A DNA stretch of 64,000 nucleotides from Salegentibacter holothuriorum (lineage in GTDB: Bacteria; Bacteroidota; Bacteroidia; Flavobacteriales; Flavobacteriaceae). Location: assembly GCF_900168045.1 (NCBI RefSeq), contig NZ_FUYY01000001.1:1-64000 (forward strand). The letters run 5' to 3'. This document shows, piece after piece, positions 38,333 to 46,688 of the stretch (within the stretch, counting starts at the first letter, position 1; the number at the start of each line of letters is the position of its first letter). The notes under the pieces are model-generated. The model was not told the DNA's origin, did not search any database, and was given only the letters and a program-made list of their open reading frames with translations. A program made the position numbers and the translations under genes.

Positions 38333-38929
38333 ATGCTCATTCTTTTCACTTCCGAGGAAAACAGCAGTGCTGAAAAGGAACAGCTCATTCATTTTCTCGA
38401 GAATGGGCTTCCCCTTTTACACGTGCGGAAACCTGGAATAACCAAAGCAGAAAAGAAGACCTGGCTATCACAATTTGAAGAAGAACACCTTCAAAAGATG
38501 GTGCTTCACCAACATCATCAATTAACTGAATTTTTTCCTGTAAAGGGAATTCATTTAAAAGAAGAATACAGAAACAAAATGAAAGAATTAGTCCATTATA
38601 TCGAAAAATTTCAACGGAAGGGCCTTACGGTAAGTTCTTCTTTTCATGCTCCGGGAAAATTGAAAAAAGAAGCTTCGGTATTTGACTATACTTTCTTGAG
38701 TCCGGTATTTACTTCTGTTTCAAAAGAAGGATATAAGGGAAAGGAATTTAATGTTGAAAATCTTCCGCACAAAGTGGTTGCTTTAGGCGGAATTGAAGCC
38801 GATAAAATACATACAGCAAAAGAAATGGGCTATGCCGGAGTGGCAGCGCTGGGAGCCGTATGGTTCGCTGAAAACAGACATAAAGCTTTTACTGAAATCT
38901 TTAATAACTACAGAAATGTTTACAAATAG
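38333..38929 (+). CDS. TenI-like paralogue of thiamine-phosphate synthase
   Basis: A 198-residue TIM-barrel protein related to ThiE. It keeps GIHLKEE, SSSFHAP, DYTFLSPVFTSVSK and VALGGIEADKI, but LHVRKPG and HQHHQL stand where ThiE has QLR-x-K and the Asn-Asp substrate pair. That pattern points to TenI, the thiazole tautomerase that aromatises the ThiG product, rather than a second ThiE. A true ThiE is encoded two genes on. It overlaps thiD by 14 nt. Confidence 0.85.
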   Translation: MLILFTSEENSSAEKEQLIHFLENGLPLLHVRKPGITKAEKKTWLSQFEEEHLQKMVLHQHHQLTEFFPVKGIHLKEEYRNKMKELVHYIEKFQRKGLTVSSSFHAPGKLKKEASVFDYTFLSPVFTSVSKEGYKGKEFNVENLPHKVVALGGIEADKIHTAKEMGYAGVAALGAVWFAENRHKAFTEIFNNYRNVYK

Positions 38930-39677
38930 CAGGCCGTTTGTATTGAGCATAGCCGGATTCGATCCCTCAGGAGGAGCCGGATTACTGGCAGATGTCAAGA
39001 CCTTTGAAGGCTTGGGGTGTTATGGACTTGCGGTAAACACTGCAAACACTATCCAGAATGATATAAAATTTGAAGCCTGTCACTGGACTTCTGAAGCTAT
39101 TATTCTTCAGCAACTAGAACTTTTACTGGAAAGTTTTCCTATAAAAGTGGTGAAAATCGGGATTGTGGAAAACCTTCAGATCTTAAATAAAGTGATCGAC
39201 AAACTGATAAAAAGGAACAAAAACATTAGGATCATTTGGGATCCGGTTTTAAAATCCAGTAGTGGATTCTCATTTCATGATCCAAAAGTATTTCAGAAGG
39301 ATATTGATTCAATTCTGGAAAAAATATTCGTTGTCACTCCGAATTTTGACGAAGGCAAATTGCTTTACGTCGGGTTAACAAAGGAAGAAACAATCAGAAA
39401 AATAAGCAGTAAAACCAATTTGTACCTCAAAGGAGGCCACAGAATGGCAAATATCGGCCTGGACGAACTGTTTACCACAAAAGGGGACTGTCTAATTTTT
39501 AAACCATTACGAACCGACTGTTCAGAAAAACATGGCAGTGGATGTATTTTTTCATCGGCATTGGCAGCACATTTAGCTTTGGATAAATCGCTTCCCGAAG
39601 CAGCCCGAAAATCAAAAATATACATCGAAAAAATATTAGCATCAAATAACACTTTACTAGCATACCACAACCTATGA
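38916..39677 (+). CDS. thiD: HMP/HMP-phosphate kinase
   Basis: Phosphorylates HMP and HMP phosphate to HMP diphosphate, the pyrimidine donor for ThiE. The 253-residue ribokinase-fold protein starts at ATG 38916 (MFTNSRPFVLSIAGFDPSGG); the frame is open further upstream, but that part is inside the TenI-like gene in another frame. Motifs: SGGAGLLADVKTF, WDPVLKSSSG, and the anion hole GSGCIFSSALAAHLA near 210. It overlaps thiE by 4 nt. Confidence 0.94.
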   Translation: MFTNSRPFVLSIAGFDPSGGAGLLADVKTFEGLGCYGLAVNTANTIQNDIKFEACHWTSEAIILQQLELLLESFPIKVVKIGIVENLQILNKVIDKLIKRNKNIRIIWDPVLKSSSGFSFHDPKVFQKDIDSILEKIFVVTPNFDEGKLLYVGLTKEETIRKISSKTNLYLKGGHRMANIGLDELFTTKGDCLIFKPLRTDCSEKHGSGCIFSSALAAHLALDKSLPEAARKSKIYIEKILASNNTLLAYHNL

Positions 39678-40303
39678 TTTCGAACTTACATTATATATCG
39701 CAGGGAGAATCTCCTGAAGAACACCTGAAAAATATTCGTAAAATGTGTACCGCTGGAGCAAACTGGATTCAATTGCGTCTCAAAGATGAATGTTTGGAGA
39801 AAATTCAGGAAACAGCTCAGAAAGCAAAAGACATTTGTGACGAATTTCAGGCAAAATTAATTATTAATGACTTTCCAGAAATAGCGAAAAAGGTAGATGC
39901 TCACGGTGTTCATCTGGGAAAAGAAGACCACTGTCCTTTGAAAGCAAGAAAACTTCTGGGACCAGATAAGATTATTGGAGGTACAGCAAATTCCCTGGAA
40001 GACTGTGAAAACCTGTGTACATTACAAGTAGATTATATTGGCCTGGGGCCATTTAGGTTTACTACAACTAAAAAAAAGCTTAGCCCCATATTGGGAGTAG
40101 AGGGTTATCGCAATTTATTAAACAGCCTTCATGCTCAAGGAAAAATGATTCCCGTGATCGCTATTGGCGGAATTACAACCACAGATTTTCGTGTTTTAGC
40201 AGAAAGCGGATTATATGGCGTGGCTATTTCCGGATGGCTAACAAGTCATTCAAATCCTGAAATAATCTTCAAAGAAATTCAACAACATTTTTCAGAAAAA
40301 TAA
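39674..40303 (+). CDS. thiE: Thiamine-phosphate synthase
   Basis: Joins HMP diphosphate with the thiazole phosphate carboxylate to give thiamine phosphate. The 209-residue TIM barrel has the full active-site set: WIQLRLKD (about 31-38), LIINDFPE (Asn-Asp), [30 protein letters not shown] and [10 protein letters not shown]. Its ATG overlaps the thiD stop. Confidence 0.95.
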   Translation: MISNLHYISQGESPEEHLKNIRKMCTAGANWIQLRLKDECLEKIQETAQKAKDICDEFQAKLIINDFPEIAKKVDAHGVHLGKEDHCPLKARKLLGPDKIIGGTANSLEDCENLCTLQVDYIGLGPFRFTTTKKKLSPILGVEGYRNLLNSLHAQGKMIPVIAIGGITTTDFRVLAESGLYGVAISGWLTSHSNPEIIFKEIQQHFSEK

Positions 40304-40305
40304 TT

Positions 40306-41085
40306 ATGAACAAAACAGATCCATTAAAAATAGCAGATAAAACTTTCGGTTCCCGCCTGTTTGCGGGAACGGGAAAATTTAGCGCTTCAAAAGTTATGAA
40401 GGAAGCTATTTTAGCTTCAGAAAGTGAGTTGGTAACGGTGGCTTTAAAAAGAGTTGAACTAGACAACGATCATGATCAAATGACCTTTGCCTTTAAAGAT
40501 TCTTCCATTAATCTTCTTCCAAATACTTCAGGGGTTCGAAATGCTAGAGAAGCCGTGTTTGCCGCTCAAATGGCCAGGGAAGCTTTGGGAACGAACTGGG
40601 TGAAAGTAGAAATACATCCAGATCCCAAATATTTACTTCCTGACCCTGTGGAAACTTTAAAAGCTTGCGAAGAACTGGTGAAATTGGGCTTTGTTGTGAT
40701 GCCCTATATCCATGCAGATCCAGTATTATGTAAACGCCTTGAAGAAGTGGGAGCGCAATGTGTAATGCCTTTGGGAGCTCCCATTGGGAGTAACAAAGGT
40801 TTAAAAACACTAGATTTCCTGGAAATTATAATTGAACAAAGTAATGTACCTGTGATTATAGATGCAGGAATTGGAAGTCCATCTCACGCCGCCTACGCGA
40901 TGGAAATTGGAGCTGATGCTGTTTTGGTGAATACGGCGATTGCTGTTTCCCAGGACCCTATATCAATAGCAAAAGCCTTTAAAATGGCTGTAGAAGCCGG
41001 TAGAATGGCCTATACCGCGAAACTAGCCCCACAAAGACAGCAAGCCGAAGCAAGTAGTCCATTAACCCAATTCTTATATGAGTAG
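40306..41085 (+). CDS. thiG: Thiazole synthase
   Basis: Condenses DXP, dehydroglycine and ThiS-thiocarboxylate into the thiazole phosphate. The 259-residue TIM barrel carries the Schiff-base Lys in [12 protein letters not shown], the phosphate loop [14 protein letters not shown] and [11 protein letters not shown]. It starts 2 nt after thiE and overlaps thiH by 8 nt. Confidence 0.97.
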   Translation: MNKTDPLKIADKTFGSRLFAGTGKFSASKVMKEAILASESELVTVALKRVELDNDHDQMTFAFKDSSINLLPNTSGVRNAREAVFAAQMAREALGTNWVKVEIHPDPKYLLPDPVETLKACEELVKLGFVVMPYIHADPVLCKRLEEVGAQCVMPLGAPIGSNKGLKTLDFLEIIIEQSNVPVIIDAGIGSPSHAAYAMEIGADAVLVNTAIAVSQDPISIAKAFKMAVEAGRMAYTAKLAPQRQQAEASSPLTQFLYE

Positions 41086-42187
41086 TTTTAAACATATTTT
41101 AAATCAATATTCCTGGGATGATGTGCTGCAAAGCATTTTTGCCAAAACAGAAGCCGATGTGCATGCTGCACTGCAAAGCAATAAGAGGGATCTCGAAGAT
41201 TTTAAAGCGCTTATTTCTCCTGCTGCAACACCTTTTCTCGAACAAATGGCGCAGCAGAGCAGGACGATCACCAAAAAGCGCTTTGGGAATACTATGCAGA
41301 TGTATGCCCCCATGTACCTTAGCAATGAATGCCAGAACATTTGCACCTATTGCGGATTTAGTATGACGAACAAAATCCCCAGAAAAACGTTGAGCGATGC
41401 AGAGATAATTAAAGAAGCCGAATTTTTAAAGTCTAAAGGCTATGATCACATTTTGTTGGTTACAGGAGAAGCGAACAAAACTGTGGGAGTTGATTATATG
41501 TGTAATGCAGTGAAGCTGTTAAGACCTTTTTTCTCAAATATTTCCATTGAAATTCAGCCGCTAGATCAGGATGAATATGAGAAACTGATTGAAAGCGGAC
41601 TTTATGCCACGCTGGTTTACCAGGAAACTTATCATCGGGAGACTTATAAAATTCATCACCCAAAAGGGAAAAAATCAAATTTTGATTATCGTCTGGAAAC
41701 GGCCGACCGACTGGGGAGAGCGGAAATTCACAAAATAGGAATTGGTGCTCTTTTTGGACTGGAAGACTGGAGGGCCGATAGCTTTTTTACTGCCTTGCAC
41801 CTTAAATATTTACAAAAAACTTATTGGAAAACTAGATACTCAATATCATTTCCTCGGTTAAGACCATTTAGCGGCGGATTAGAACCAAAAATAGAAATGA
41901 CAGATCCTGATCTGCTTCAGGTAATTTGCGCCTATAGGCTATTGGATGAAGAGGTAGAATTATCTATTTCTACTCGGGAAAATGAAATTTTCAGGAATAA
42001 TATTGTCCACCTTGGCATTACTTCAATGAGTGCCGAATCTAAAACAAATCCTGGAGGCTATACGGTTGAGCCACAGTCTCTGGAGCAATTCGAAATTTCA
42101 GATGAAAGAAGTACAGAATTTATTGCAGAAATGCTGTCTAAAAATGGAATAGAACCCGTTTGGAAAGATTGGGAAAAAAGCTGGTAA
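41078..42187 (+). CDS. thiH: 2-iminoacetate synthase
   Basis: A radical-SAM tyrosine lyase making dehydroglycine for ThiG, the anaerobic-type route used instead of ThiO. The 369-residue protein has the cluster motif [11 protein letters not shown] (Cys-x3-Cys-x2-Cys, about 87-96) and the C-terminal BATS-type region. It is translationally coupled to thiG and followed 2 nt later by thiF. Confidence 0.97.
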   Translation: MSSFKHILNQYSWDDVLQSIFAKTEADVHAALQSNKRDLEDFKALISPAATPFLEQMAQQSRTITKKRFGNTMQMYAPMYLSNECQNICTYCGFSMTNKIPRKTLSDAEIIKEAEFLKSKGYDHILLVTGEANKTVGVDYMCNAVKLLRPFFSNISIEIQPLDQDEYEKLIESGLYATLVYQETYHRETYKIHHPKGKKSNFDYRLETADRLGRAEIHKIGIGALFGLEDWRADSFFTALHLKYLQKTYWKTRYSISFPRLRPFSGGLEPKIEMTDPDLLQVICAYRLLDEEVELSISTRENEIFRNNIVHLGITSMSAESKTNPGGYTVEPQSLEQFEISDERSTEFIAEMLSKNGIEPVWKDWEKSW

Positions 42188-42189
42188 AT

Positions 42190-43245
42190 ATGTTGATAGA
42201 AAAAGAAAAGAAGCGTTATCTCCGACATGTCCTTCTGGAAGAATTAGGGGAAGTAGGCCAGGTAAAACTGAAGCATGCAAAAGTACTGGTAATAGGAGCA
42301 GGGGGTCTTGGATGCCCGGTTTTACAATACCTTACTGCCGCTGGAGTGGGGAAGTTGGGGATTATAGATGATGATCTTGTAGATAGCTCCAATTTACAAC
42401 GGCAGATTCTTTTTTCAGAAAAAGATGTAGGGGAGTTGAAAATACGAGCAGCTAAAAAACGGCTGCAACAGATGAATTCAAATATTGAAATCATAACCTA
42501 TAACAAGAGACTTACTGAAAAAAATGCACTCCATTTGTTCTCCAAATATGATATTATAGTTGATGGGAGTGATAACTTCAGTACTAAATATCTGGCAAAT
42601 GATGCTGCCGTTCTGGCCAATAAACCATTGGTATTTGGTTCAATCTTTAAATTTGAGGGGCAGGTTTCGGTATTCAATTATCAAAACGGTCCTACGTATA
42701 GATGTCTTTTTCCGCAACCCAGCTCTTCCAAGAAGATGCCCTCTTGTAGCGAAACAGGTGTTCTGGGGATTTTACCAGGTATTATAGGTAACCTGCAGGC
42801 AAATGAAGTACTAAAAATGATATTAGGAATCGGAAATGTATTATCAGGAAAACTTCTTCTTTTTGATACCCTTAAAATGCAAACCCTAGTGCTACCTTTC
42901 AATAGAAACTGGGAGAAAAGGGACACCAAATTGGAAGAACTAAATTTTTCATGCGAAAGCATTCCTATTGTTTCAGTTTCTTATCAAGAGTACTTAAAAT
43001 CACCGGATTCTTTTACCTTATTAGATGTTAGGAATCGTGAAGAACGTGAACTATACAGTTTTGATGGATTGCACATTCCCCTTCCGGAGCTAGAAAACAG
43101 GTATAGTGAATTAGCTCCTGAAGATAATTTGCTGATTTATTGTGCATCAGGAAAGCGAAGCTTAAAAGCAATTTCTATCCTGGATCGTTTATTTCCAGAA
43201 AAAAAAATATATAACCTTAAAGGAGGATTGCAAAAAATGAAATAG
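42190..43245 (+). CDS. thiF: ThiF/MoeB-type adenylyltransferase with C-terminal rhodanese domain
   Basis: Adenylates the ThiS C-terminus; the fused rhodanese can supply sulfur. E1-like domain (about 5-240): VIGAGGLGCPV (ATP site), SNLQRQILF, DGSDNFSTKYL, and the catalytic-type Cys in PSCSETGVLG. Rhodanese domain (about 260-350): LLDVRNREE and active loop CASGKRS. The zinc ligands of E. coli MoeB/ThiF look lost: the first CxxC is TYRC, and no second CxxC follows the E1 domain. ATG at 42190 is chosen; 42160 lies within thiH. Confidence 0.9.
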   Translation: MLIEKEKKRYLRHVLLEELGEVGQVKLKHAKVLVIGAGGLGCPVLQYLTAAGVGKLGIIDDDLVDSSNLQRQILFSEKDVGELKIRAAKKRLQQMNSNIEIITYNKRLTEKNALHLFSKYDIIVDGSDNFSTKYLANDAAVLANKPLVFGSIFKFEGQVSVFNYQNGPTYRCLFPQPSSSKKMPSCSETGVLGILPGIIGNLQANEVLKMILGIGNVLSGKLLLFDTLKMQTLVLPFNRNWEKRDTKLEELNFSCESIPIVSVSYQEYLKSPDSFTLLDVRNREERELYSFDGLHIPLPELENRYSELAPEDNLLIYCASGKRSLKAISILDRLFPEKKIYNLKGGLQKMK

Positions 43246-43330
43246 TCTTTATGCCGTTTTATAATTAGGAGAAAGGCTTGTAATATATTTGAGTTTTAGA
43301 AATTATTCGATGGATATCACTAAATCAAAA

Positions 43331-43366
43331 AAAAACACTGAAAATCAATAGATTAACAGTGTTTTT
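43331..43366. terminator. Terminator between the thi operon and the tRNA-Pro remnant
   Basis: AAAAACACTG (43331-43340) pairs perfectly with CAGTGTTTTT (43357-43366) across 16 nt, with A and T runs on both sides. It ends the thi operon and was also the natural terminator of the now truncated minus-strand tRNA-Pro gene. Confidence 0.8.
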
Positions 43367-43388
43367 ATATCCGTTTAAATACGGTTCG

Positions 43389-43432
43389 TCGGGATGACAG
43401 GATTTGAACCTGCGACCCCACGCCCCCCAGGC
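43389..43432 (-). pseudogene. Truncated tRNA-Pro 3' half (attachment-site remnant)
   Basis: Read on the minus strand: anticodon loop CTGGGGG (GGG anticodon), 3' anticodon stem GCGTG, T-arm GCAGGTTCAAATCCTGT and acceptor strand CATCCCG with discriminator A. The D-arm, 5' acceptor strand and 5' anticodon stem are missing; upstream sequence stops matching right at the anticodon arm. This is what remains when an element integrates into a tRNA anticodon region, so the element begins here and runs rightwards. Confidence 0.8.
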
Positions 43433-43546
43433 TCAAATTTTACATTTCCTTTAGTTACATTTATTTTCTTATAGATTGATTATCAATACTTTATGAGTTT
43501 TAGGTGTGTATCTAAATTCTTTTGTTTTACCTTTATATGGTAATTT

Positions 43547-43631
43547 GTTGTACGTATGTTGTACGGATTTATAACCTATATTGTATTGATTTACAGCATT
43601 TGTAGTATGAATTTCAAGAATTTGTTGTACG
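43547..43631 (+). repeat. GTTGTACG direct repeats before the integrase
   Basis: GTTGTACG occurs at 43547-43554, 43558-43565 and 43624-43631; the last two extend to TGTTGTACGGATTT. They lie between the att remnant and the integrase start (43657) and are good candidates for arm-type integrase or excisionase binding sites. Apart from these and the att remnant, the 43246-43656 gap holds only the terminator. Confidence 0.55.
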
Positions 43632-43656
43632 GATTTTGAACATTAAAAATTAAAAA

Positions 43657-44865
43657 ATGGCGGTCGTAAAATTAATATTGCATAAGGTTAGACGTGCTGA
43701 TGGTACTTTTCCTGTCAGCTTAAGAGTAACTAAAAACAGGAAAACTAAATATTTCAAAACTATATTTAATGTATTTCCTGAAGAATGGGATCCAAATGCC
43801 CAATTATTCAATAAAAAACATAAAAACCATCTTCAGGACAACAGGCTACTTTTAAAATTTAAAGAACGTGCTTTTAGGGTTTATTCCGAGCTACAGCTTA
43901 AAAATGAAAGTTTTCGAATTTCTGAATTTGAAAATGCTTTTCGAGTAACCTCCAATCCTGAATCAAAGAATTTTTTTAATTTCTGGAATGATTTAATTCA
44001 AGAATTTAACTCAGCCGGCAGAACCGGAAATGCAAGAATCCATAATGAAGCTTTACTAGCCTTTAAAAAATTCAAGTTATCGACTCGACTGGAGTTCGAG
44101 GACATTACTGTTGCATACTTGTCAAAATTTGAAACGCATTTGCGTTCACAGGGAGGAAATGATGGTGGTATCAGTTTGCGAATGCGAACAATTAGAGCTG
44201 TTTTTAATAAAGCCATTGCCCGCGATATAATTTCAGCGGACGTTTATCCTTTTAAAAATTATAAAATTTCTAAGCTTAAAAGTAAGCCTGCGAAAAGAGC
44301 TCTTGATTTTACCGAGATAATGAAAATCATAAAGATGGATATATCAAAGTACCCACATCTTTTACATAGCCATAAATATTTTGTTTTCAGCTTTTATACC
44401 CGTGGAATGAATTTCGCTGATCAAATTAATTTGAAGTGGTCCCAAATTAATGGTGATAAAATATTTTACACCCGTTCCAAATCGAAAGGAAATTTTAATA
44501 TTACTATTCTGCCACCTGTTAGGGACATTTTAAATTATTTTAAAGCAAGATCGATTGGCACAAAATATGTTTTTCCTTTACTCTTGCAAGATAACTTGAC
44601 CCCGCTCCAAATTGAAAACCGTAAACATAAGACGCTAAGTAAGTATAATAAAGATTTAAAGGAGATCGCTTCTATCTGTAATATTGATAAAACTTTAACC
44701 AGCTATGTAGCTCGACATAGTTTTGCGAATAGCTTAAAACAAATGGGCGTTGCCACAGATGTTATAAGCGAGTCACTGGGACATCAAAACCTAACTATAA
44801 CCCAGGCTTATTTAAAAGAATTGGATAGCTCAGTATTGGATGCAGCAAGTGAATTGCTACTTTAA
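43657..44865 (+). CDS. Tyrosine recombinase/integrase
   Basis: A 402-residue site-specific integrase of the Bacteroidota transposon type. N-terminal arm-binding domain (about 1-95), SAM-like core-binding domain (about 105-205) and catalytic domain (about 215-395). Catalytic residues seen: Arg249 (FYTRGMNF), Lys near 276, Arg353 with His354 (YVARHSFAN), His376 (LGHQN) and Tyr385 (QAYLKE). It lies directly inside the element's left end, so it should catalyse integration and excision at the tRNA site. Its 3' end overlaps the convergent ATPase gene by 9 nt. Confidence 0.94.
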   Translation: MAVVKLILHKVRRADGTFPVSLRVTKNRKTKYFKTIFNVFPEEWDPNAQLFNKKHKNHLQDNRLLLKFKERAFRVYSELQLKNESFRISEFENAFRVTSNPESKNFFNFWNDLIQEFNSAGRTGNARIHNEALLAFKKFKLSTRLEFEDITVAYLSKFETHLRSQGGNDGGISLRMRTIRAVFNKAIARDIISADVYPFKNYKISKLKSKPAKRALDFTEIMKIIKMDISKYPHLLHSHKYFVFSFYTRGMNFADQINLKWSQINGDKIFYTRSKSKGNFNITILPPVRDILNYFKARSIGTKYVFPLLLQDNLTPLQIENRKHKTLSKYNKDLKEIASICNIDKTLTSYVARHSFANSLKQMGVATDVISESLGHQNLTITQAYLKELDSSVLDAASELLL

Positions 44866-46230
44866 TTCCTTAGTTAGACTATAATTTTTCACAAAGTATT
44901 CAATATATTTGGGAAGTTGAGTACCGAGGAAATAAGGTAGATTCATCAATAAATAAGGAGTGCCATCAGTTGTTTTTGCTTCTTCAATATTGAATTTTCC
45001 ACCATAAATTCTTATTGCGTAAGGATGATTTGCTCTTTCCATAAATTGATGTAAGGATTTTAAAGTGCCTTTTGCTCCAGATTTTATTTCTATGGGAATC
45101 ACTTTGTCTTCATATGGATATACCAAATCAACTTCAGAAGATGCCTGGTTTTTCTCTCTTACCCAAAAATTTGGTTTTGCGTTTGTTATGGTATTTAATG
45201 AAATTAACTCCTGGGTAATTAAATGTGGAATTATAGCTCCTTTAAAAGAGTTGCTTAGATCTTCCATTCCCAACATTTTCGCCTGAATTCCAAGAGCGTG
45301 ATTTATCAATCCAGTGTCCAAAAACTGAAGCCTAGGTGACTTTTTTAAATTTGATTTTATGGGATTCTCTGTATCTGTGGTAGGATAGATAAGCTGTATT
45401 ATTTTGGCATCATCTAAATTTCGCATAGCCTCACCAACTTCTCTTGACCTATAATTGGAATTACCAAAATTCTGGAATTTAATACGCTCATCTACATATA
45501 AATGAGCAACTTCCATAACATGTTTTATTACACGTCTTTCTGTAGCATTAGAAGTGTATTTTTCCACATCATCCCGATAAGTACCCCAAATACTTTCATA
45601 AACCTTTGGCAAGTCGGCCAAACTTTTAGTTTTTAAATCAGTTTTAACGACTTCTGGCATTCCACCAATAATTGCATACCTATGAAATAGATCCATTAGT
45701 GCCGTATATGCAAAAGGTTTAATCGGAATACTGTTTAATTGCTCAAATGCCGACTTTTGATCGACAGCTTTTAAATATTCAGCAAAGTTCAGAGGATATA
45801 GATATAAGTATTCGATACGACCCACAGGAAAACTTTTCACATCTTTTATGGCAAACTCCAATAAAGAACCTGCAGCAATAACATGCAATTGCGGTCTATC
45901 TTCATAAAAATAACGTAATAATTGGATAGCTTTGGGCAATTCCTGAATTTCGTCTATGAATAAGAGGGTATTATTTATGTTCTTGGTAGGTATATTATTA
46001 GTCAAGAATAGAGCCTCCACTATAGTTTCCACGTCATCGTATTCTTCAAATACTCTCCTGTCTGCTCCTTTCTCTAAATTTAAAAATATAGAGTTTTTAT
46101 AATTTTTTGCGAAATCATTTACTAAAGTGGTTTTACCAACTTGTCTTGCTCCTCTTATTACTAAAGGCTTTCTATCCTTATTTTCTTTCCACTTTTTCAG
46201 ATGTCCACTGATATGCCTTACAAAATTCAT
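44857..46230 (-). CDS. AAA ATPase with DUF4143 domain
   Basis: A 457-residue protein: N-terminal AAA domain with Walker A IRGARQVGKTTLV (about 25-37) and Walker B TLLFIDEIQ (about 108-116), then a C-terminal DUF4143 nuclease-like domain (about 215-400; EVDLVYPYEDKVIPIEIKSG has the E-x-D...E-x-K signature of restriction-type folds). This family is widespread on mobile DNA with unknown function. Three 16-bp repeats at exact 33-bp spacing lie directly upstream of its start. Confidence 0.9.
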   Translation of the reverse strand: MNFVRHISGHLKKWKENKDRKPLVIRGARQVGKTTLVNDFAKNYKNSIFLNLEKGADRRVFEEYDDVETIVEALFLTNNIPTKNINNTLLFIDEIQELPKAIQLLRYFYEDRPQLHVIAAGSLLEFAIKDVKSFPVGRIEYLYLYPLNFAEYLKAVDQKSAFEQLNSIPIKPFAYTALMDLFHRYAIIGGMPEVVKTDLKTKSLADLPKVYESIWGTYRDDVEKYTSNATERRVIKHVMEVAHLYVDERIKFQNFGNSNYRSREVGEAMRNLDDAKIIQLIYPTTDTENPIKSNLKKSPRLQFLDTGLINHALGIQAKMLGMEDLSNSFKGAIIPHLITQELISLNTITNAKPNFWVREKNQASSEVDLVYPYEDKVIPIEIKSGAKGTLKSLHQFMERANHPYAIRIYGGKFNIEEAKTTDGTPYLLMNLPYFLGTQLPKYIEYFVKNYSLTKELK

Positions 46231-46238
46231 AGTTTTTC

Positions 46239-46320
46239 GTTACAAAATATGGGTAAATATAAAATAAATTTGTTACAAAATATGGGTTAATTATGATAAA
46301 TATTGTAATAAAATAAGGGT
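46239..46320. repeat. Three 16-bp repeats with exact 33-bp period
   Basis: GTTACAAAATATGGGT occurs at 46239-46254 and 46272-46287, with a third, degenerate copy GTAATAAAATAAGGGT at 46305-46320. Starts are exactly 33 bp apart, about three helical turns. The array begins 9 nt upstream of the ATPase start codon, so it is likely an operator array controlling that gene. Beyond the array and the tRNA-Leu fragment, the 46231-46688 gap shows no gene. Confidence 0.75.
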
Positions 46321-46452
46321 GAATTAACTACTTGTTTGACCTGTTCATAAAAAAATATTATCGTTTATGTTTTTTTAGTAACCTACGATAAACATTTCCA
46401 CACTAAGAATTAAGCTTATGATTTCAGTAATCATTCGATAAATTTTAATTCA

Positions 46453-46506
46453 TAGACTTAAGGTCTAGCGTCTTACGGTGTGAGAGTTCGAGTCTCTCCA
46501 CCAGCA
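46453..46506 (+). pseudogene. Truncated tRNA-Leu (TAA) 3' part
   Basis: On the plus strand: anticodon loop CTTAAGG (anticodon TAA, 46459-46461), 3' stem TCTAG, a long class II variable arm, T-arm GAGAGTTCGAGTCTCTC and acceptor strand CACCAGC plus discriminator A. The D-arm and 5' acceptor strand are absent; similarity stops at the 5' anticodon stem. It is the 3' remnant of a different tRNA target from the tRNA-Pro at 43.4 kb, and it is followed by its own terminator. Confidence 0.8.
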
Positions 46507-46512
46507 CAAAGG

Positions 46513-46542
46513 GATAAGCCGGCTTGAAAGAGTCGGCTTATC
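46513..46542 (+). terminator. Hairpin 3' of the tRNA-Leu fragment
   Basis: GATAAGCCG (46513-46521) pairs perfectly with CGGCTTATC (46534-46542) across 12 nt. This is the former transcription terminator of the tRNA-Leu gene; the T tract after it is weak. Confidence 0.65.
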
Positions 46543-46688
46543 TGTTTGGGTACAACATTGATTGAATTTATATGATTTTGTTAATTTACGTTCAATTAAC
46601 ATGAAAAATATTGAAATGCTTCAGGAATATATGATTGAGATTTTTGTGATGCATGGAGTTAAGACCTTATTTACCGTATGTTTTATTA

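Noticed and set aside
38333-38929. Second functional ThiE
   Set aside because: The key substrate residues of ThiE are replaced; the TenI pattern fits better, and a complete ThiE is present at 39674.
43657-46230. Integrase plus DUF4143 ATPase as an anti-phage defence module
   Set aside because: There is no toxin, nuclease effector or known defence partner; the integrase is explained by the att site and the ATPase family has no established defence role.
46239-46320. CRISPR array
   Set aside because: Only three 16-bp repeats with 17-bp gaps, one of them degenerate, and no cas genes; the spacing fits an operator array.
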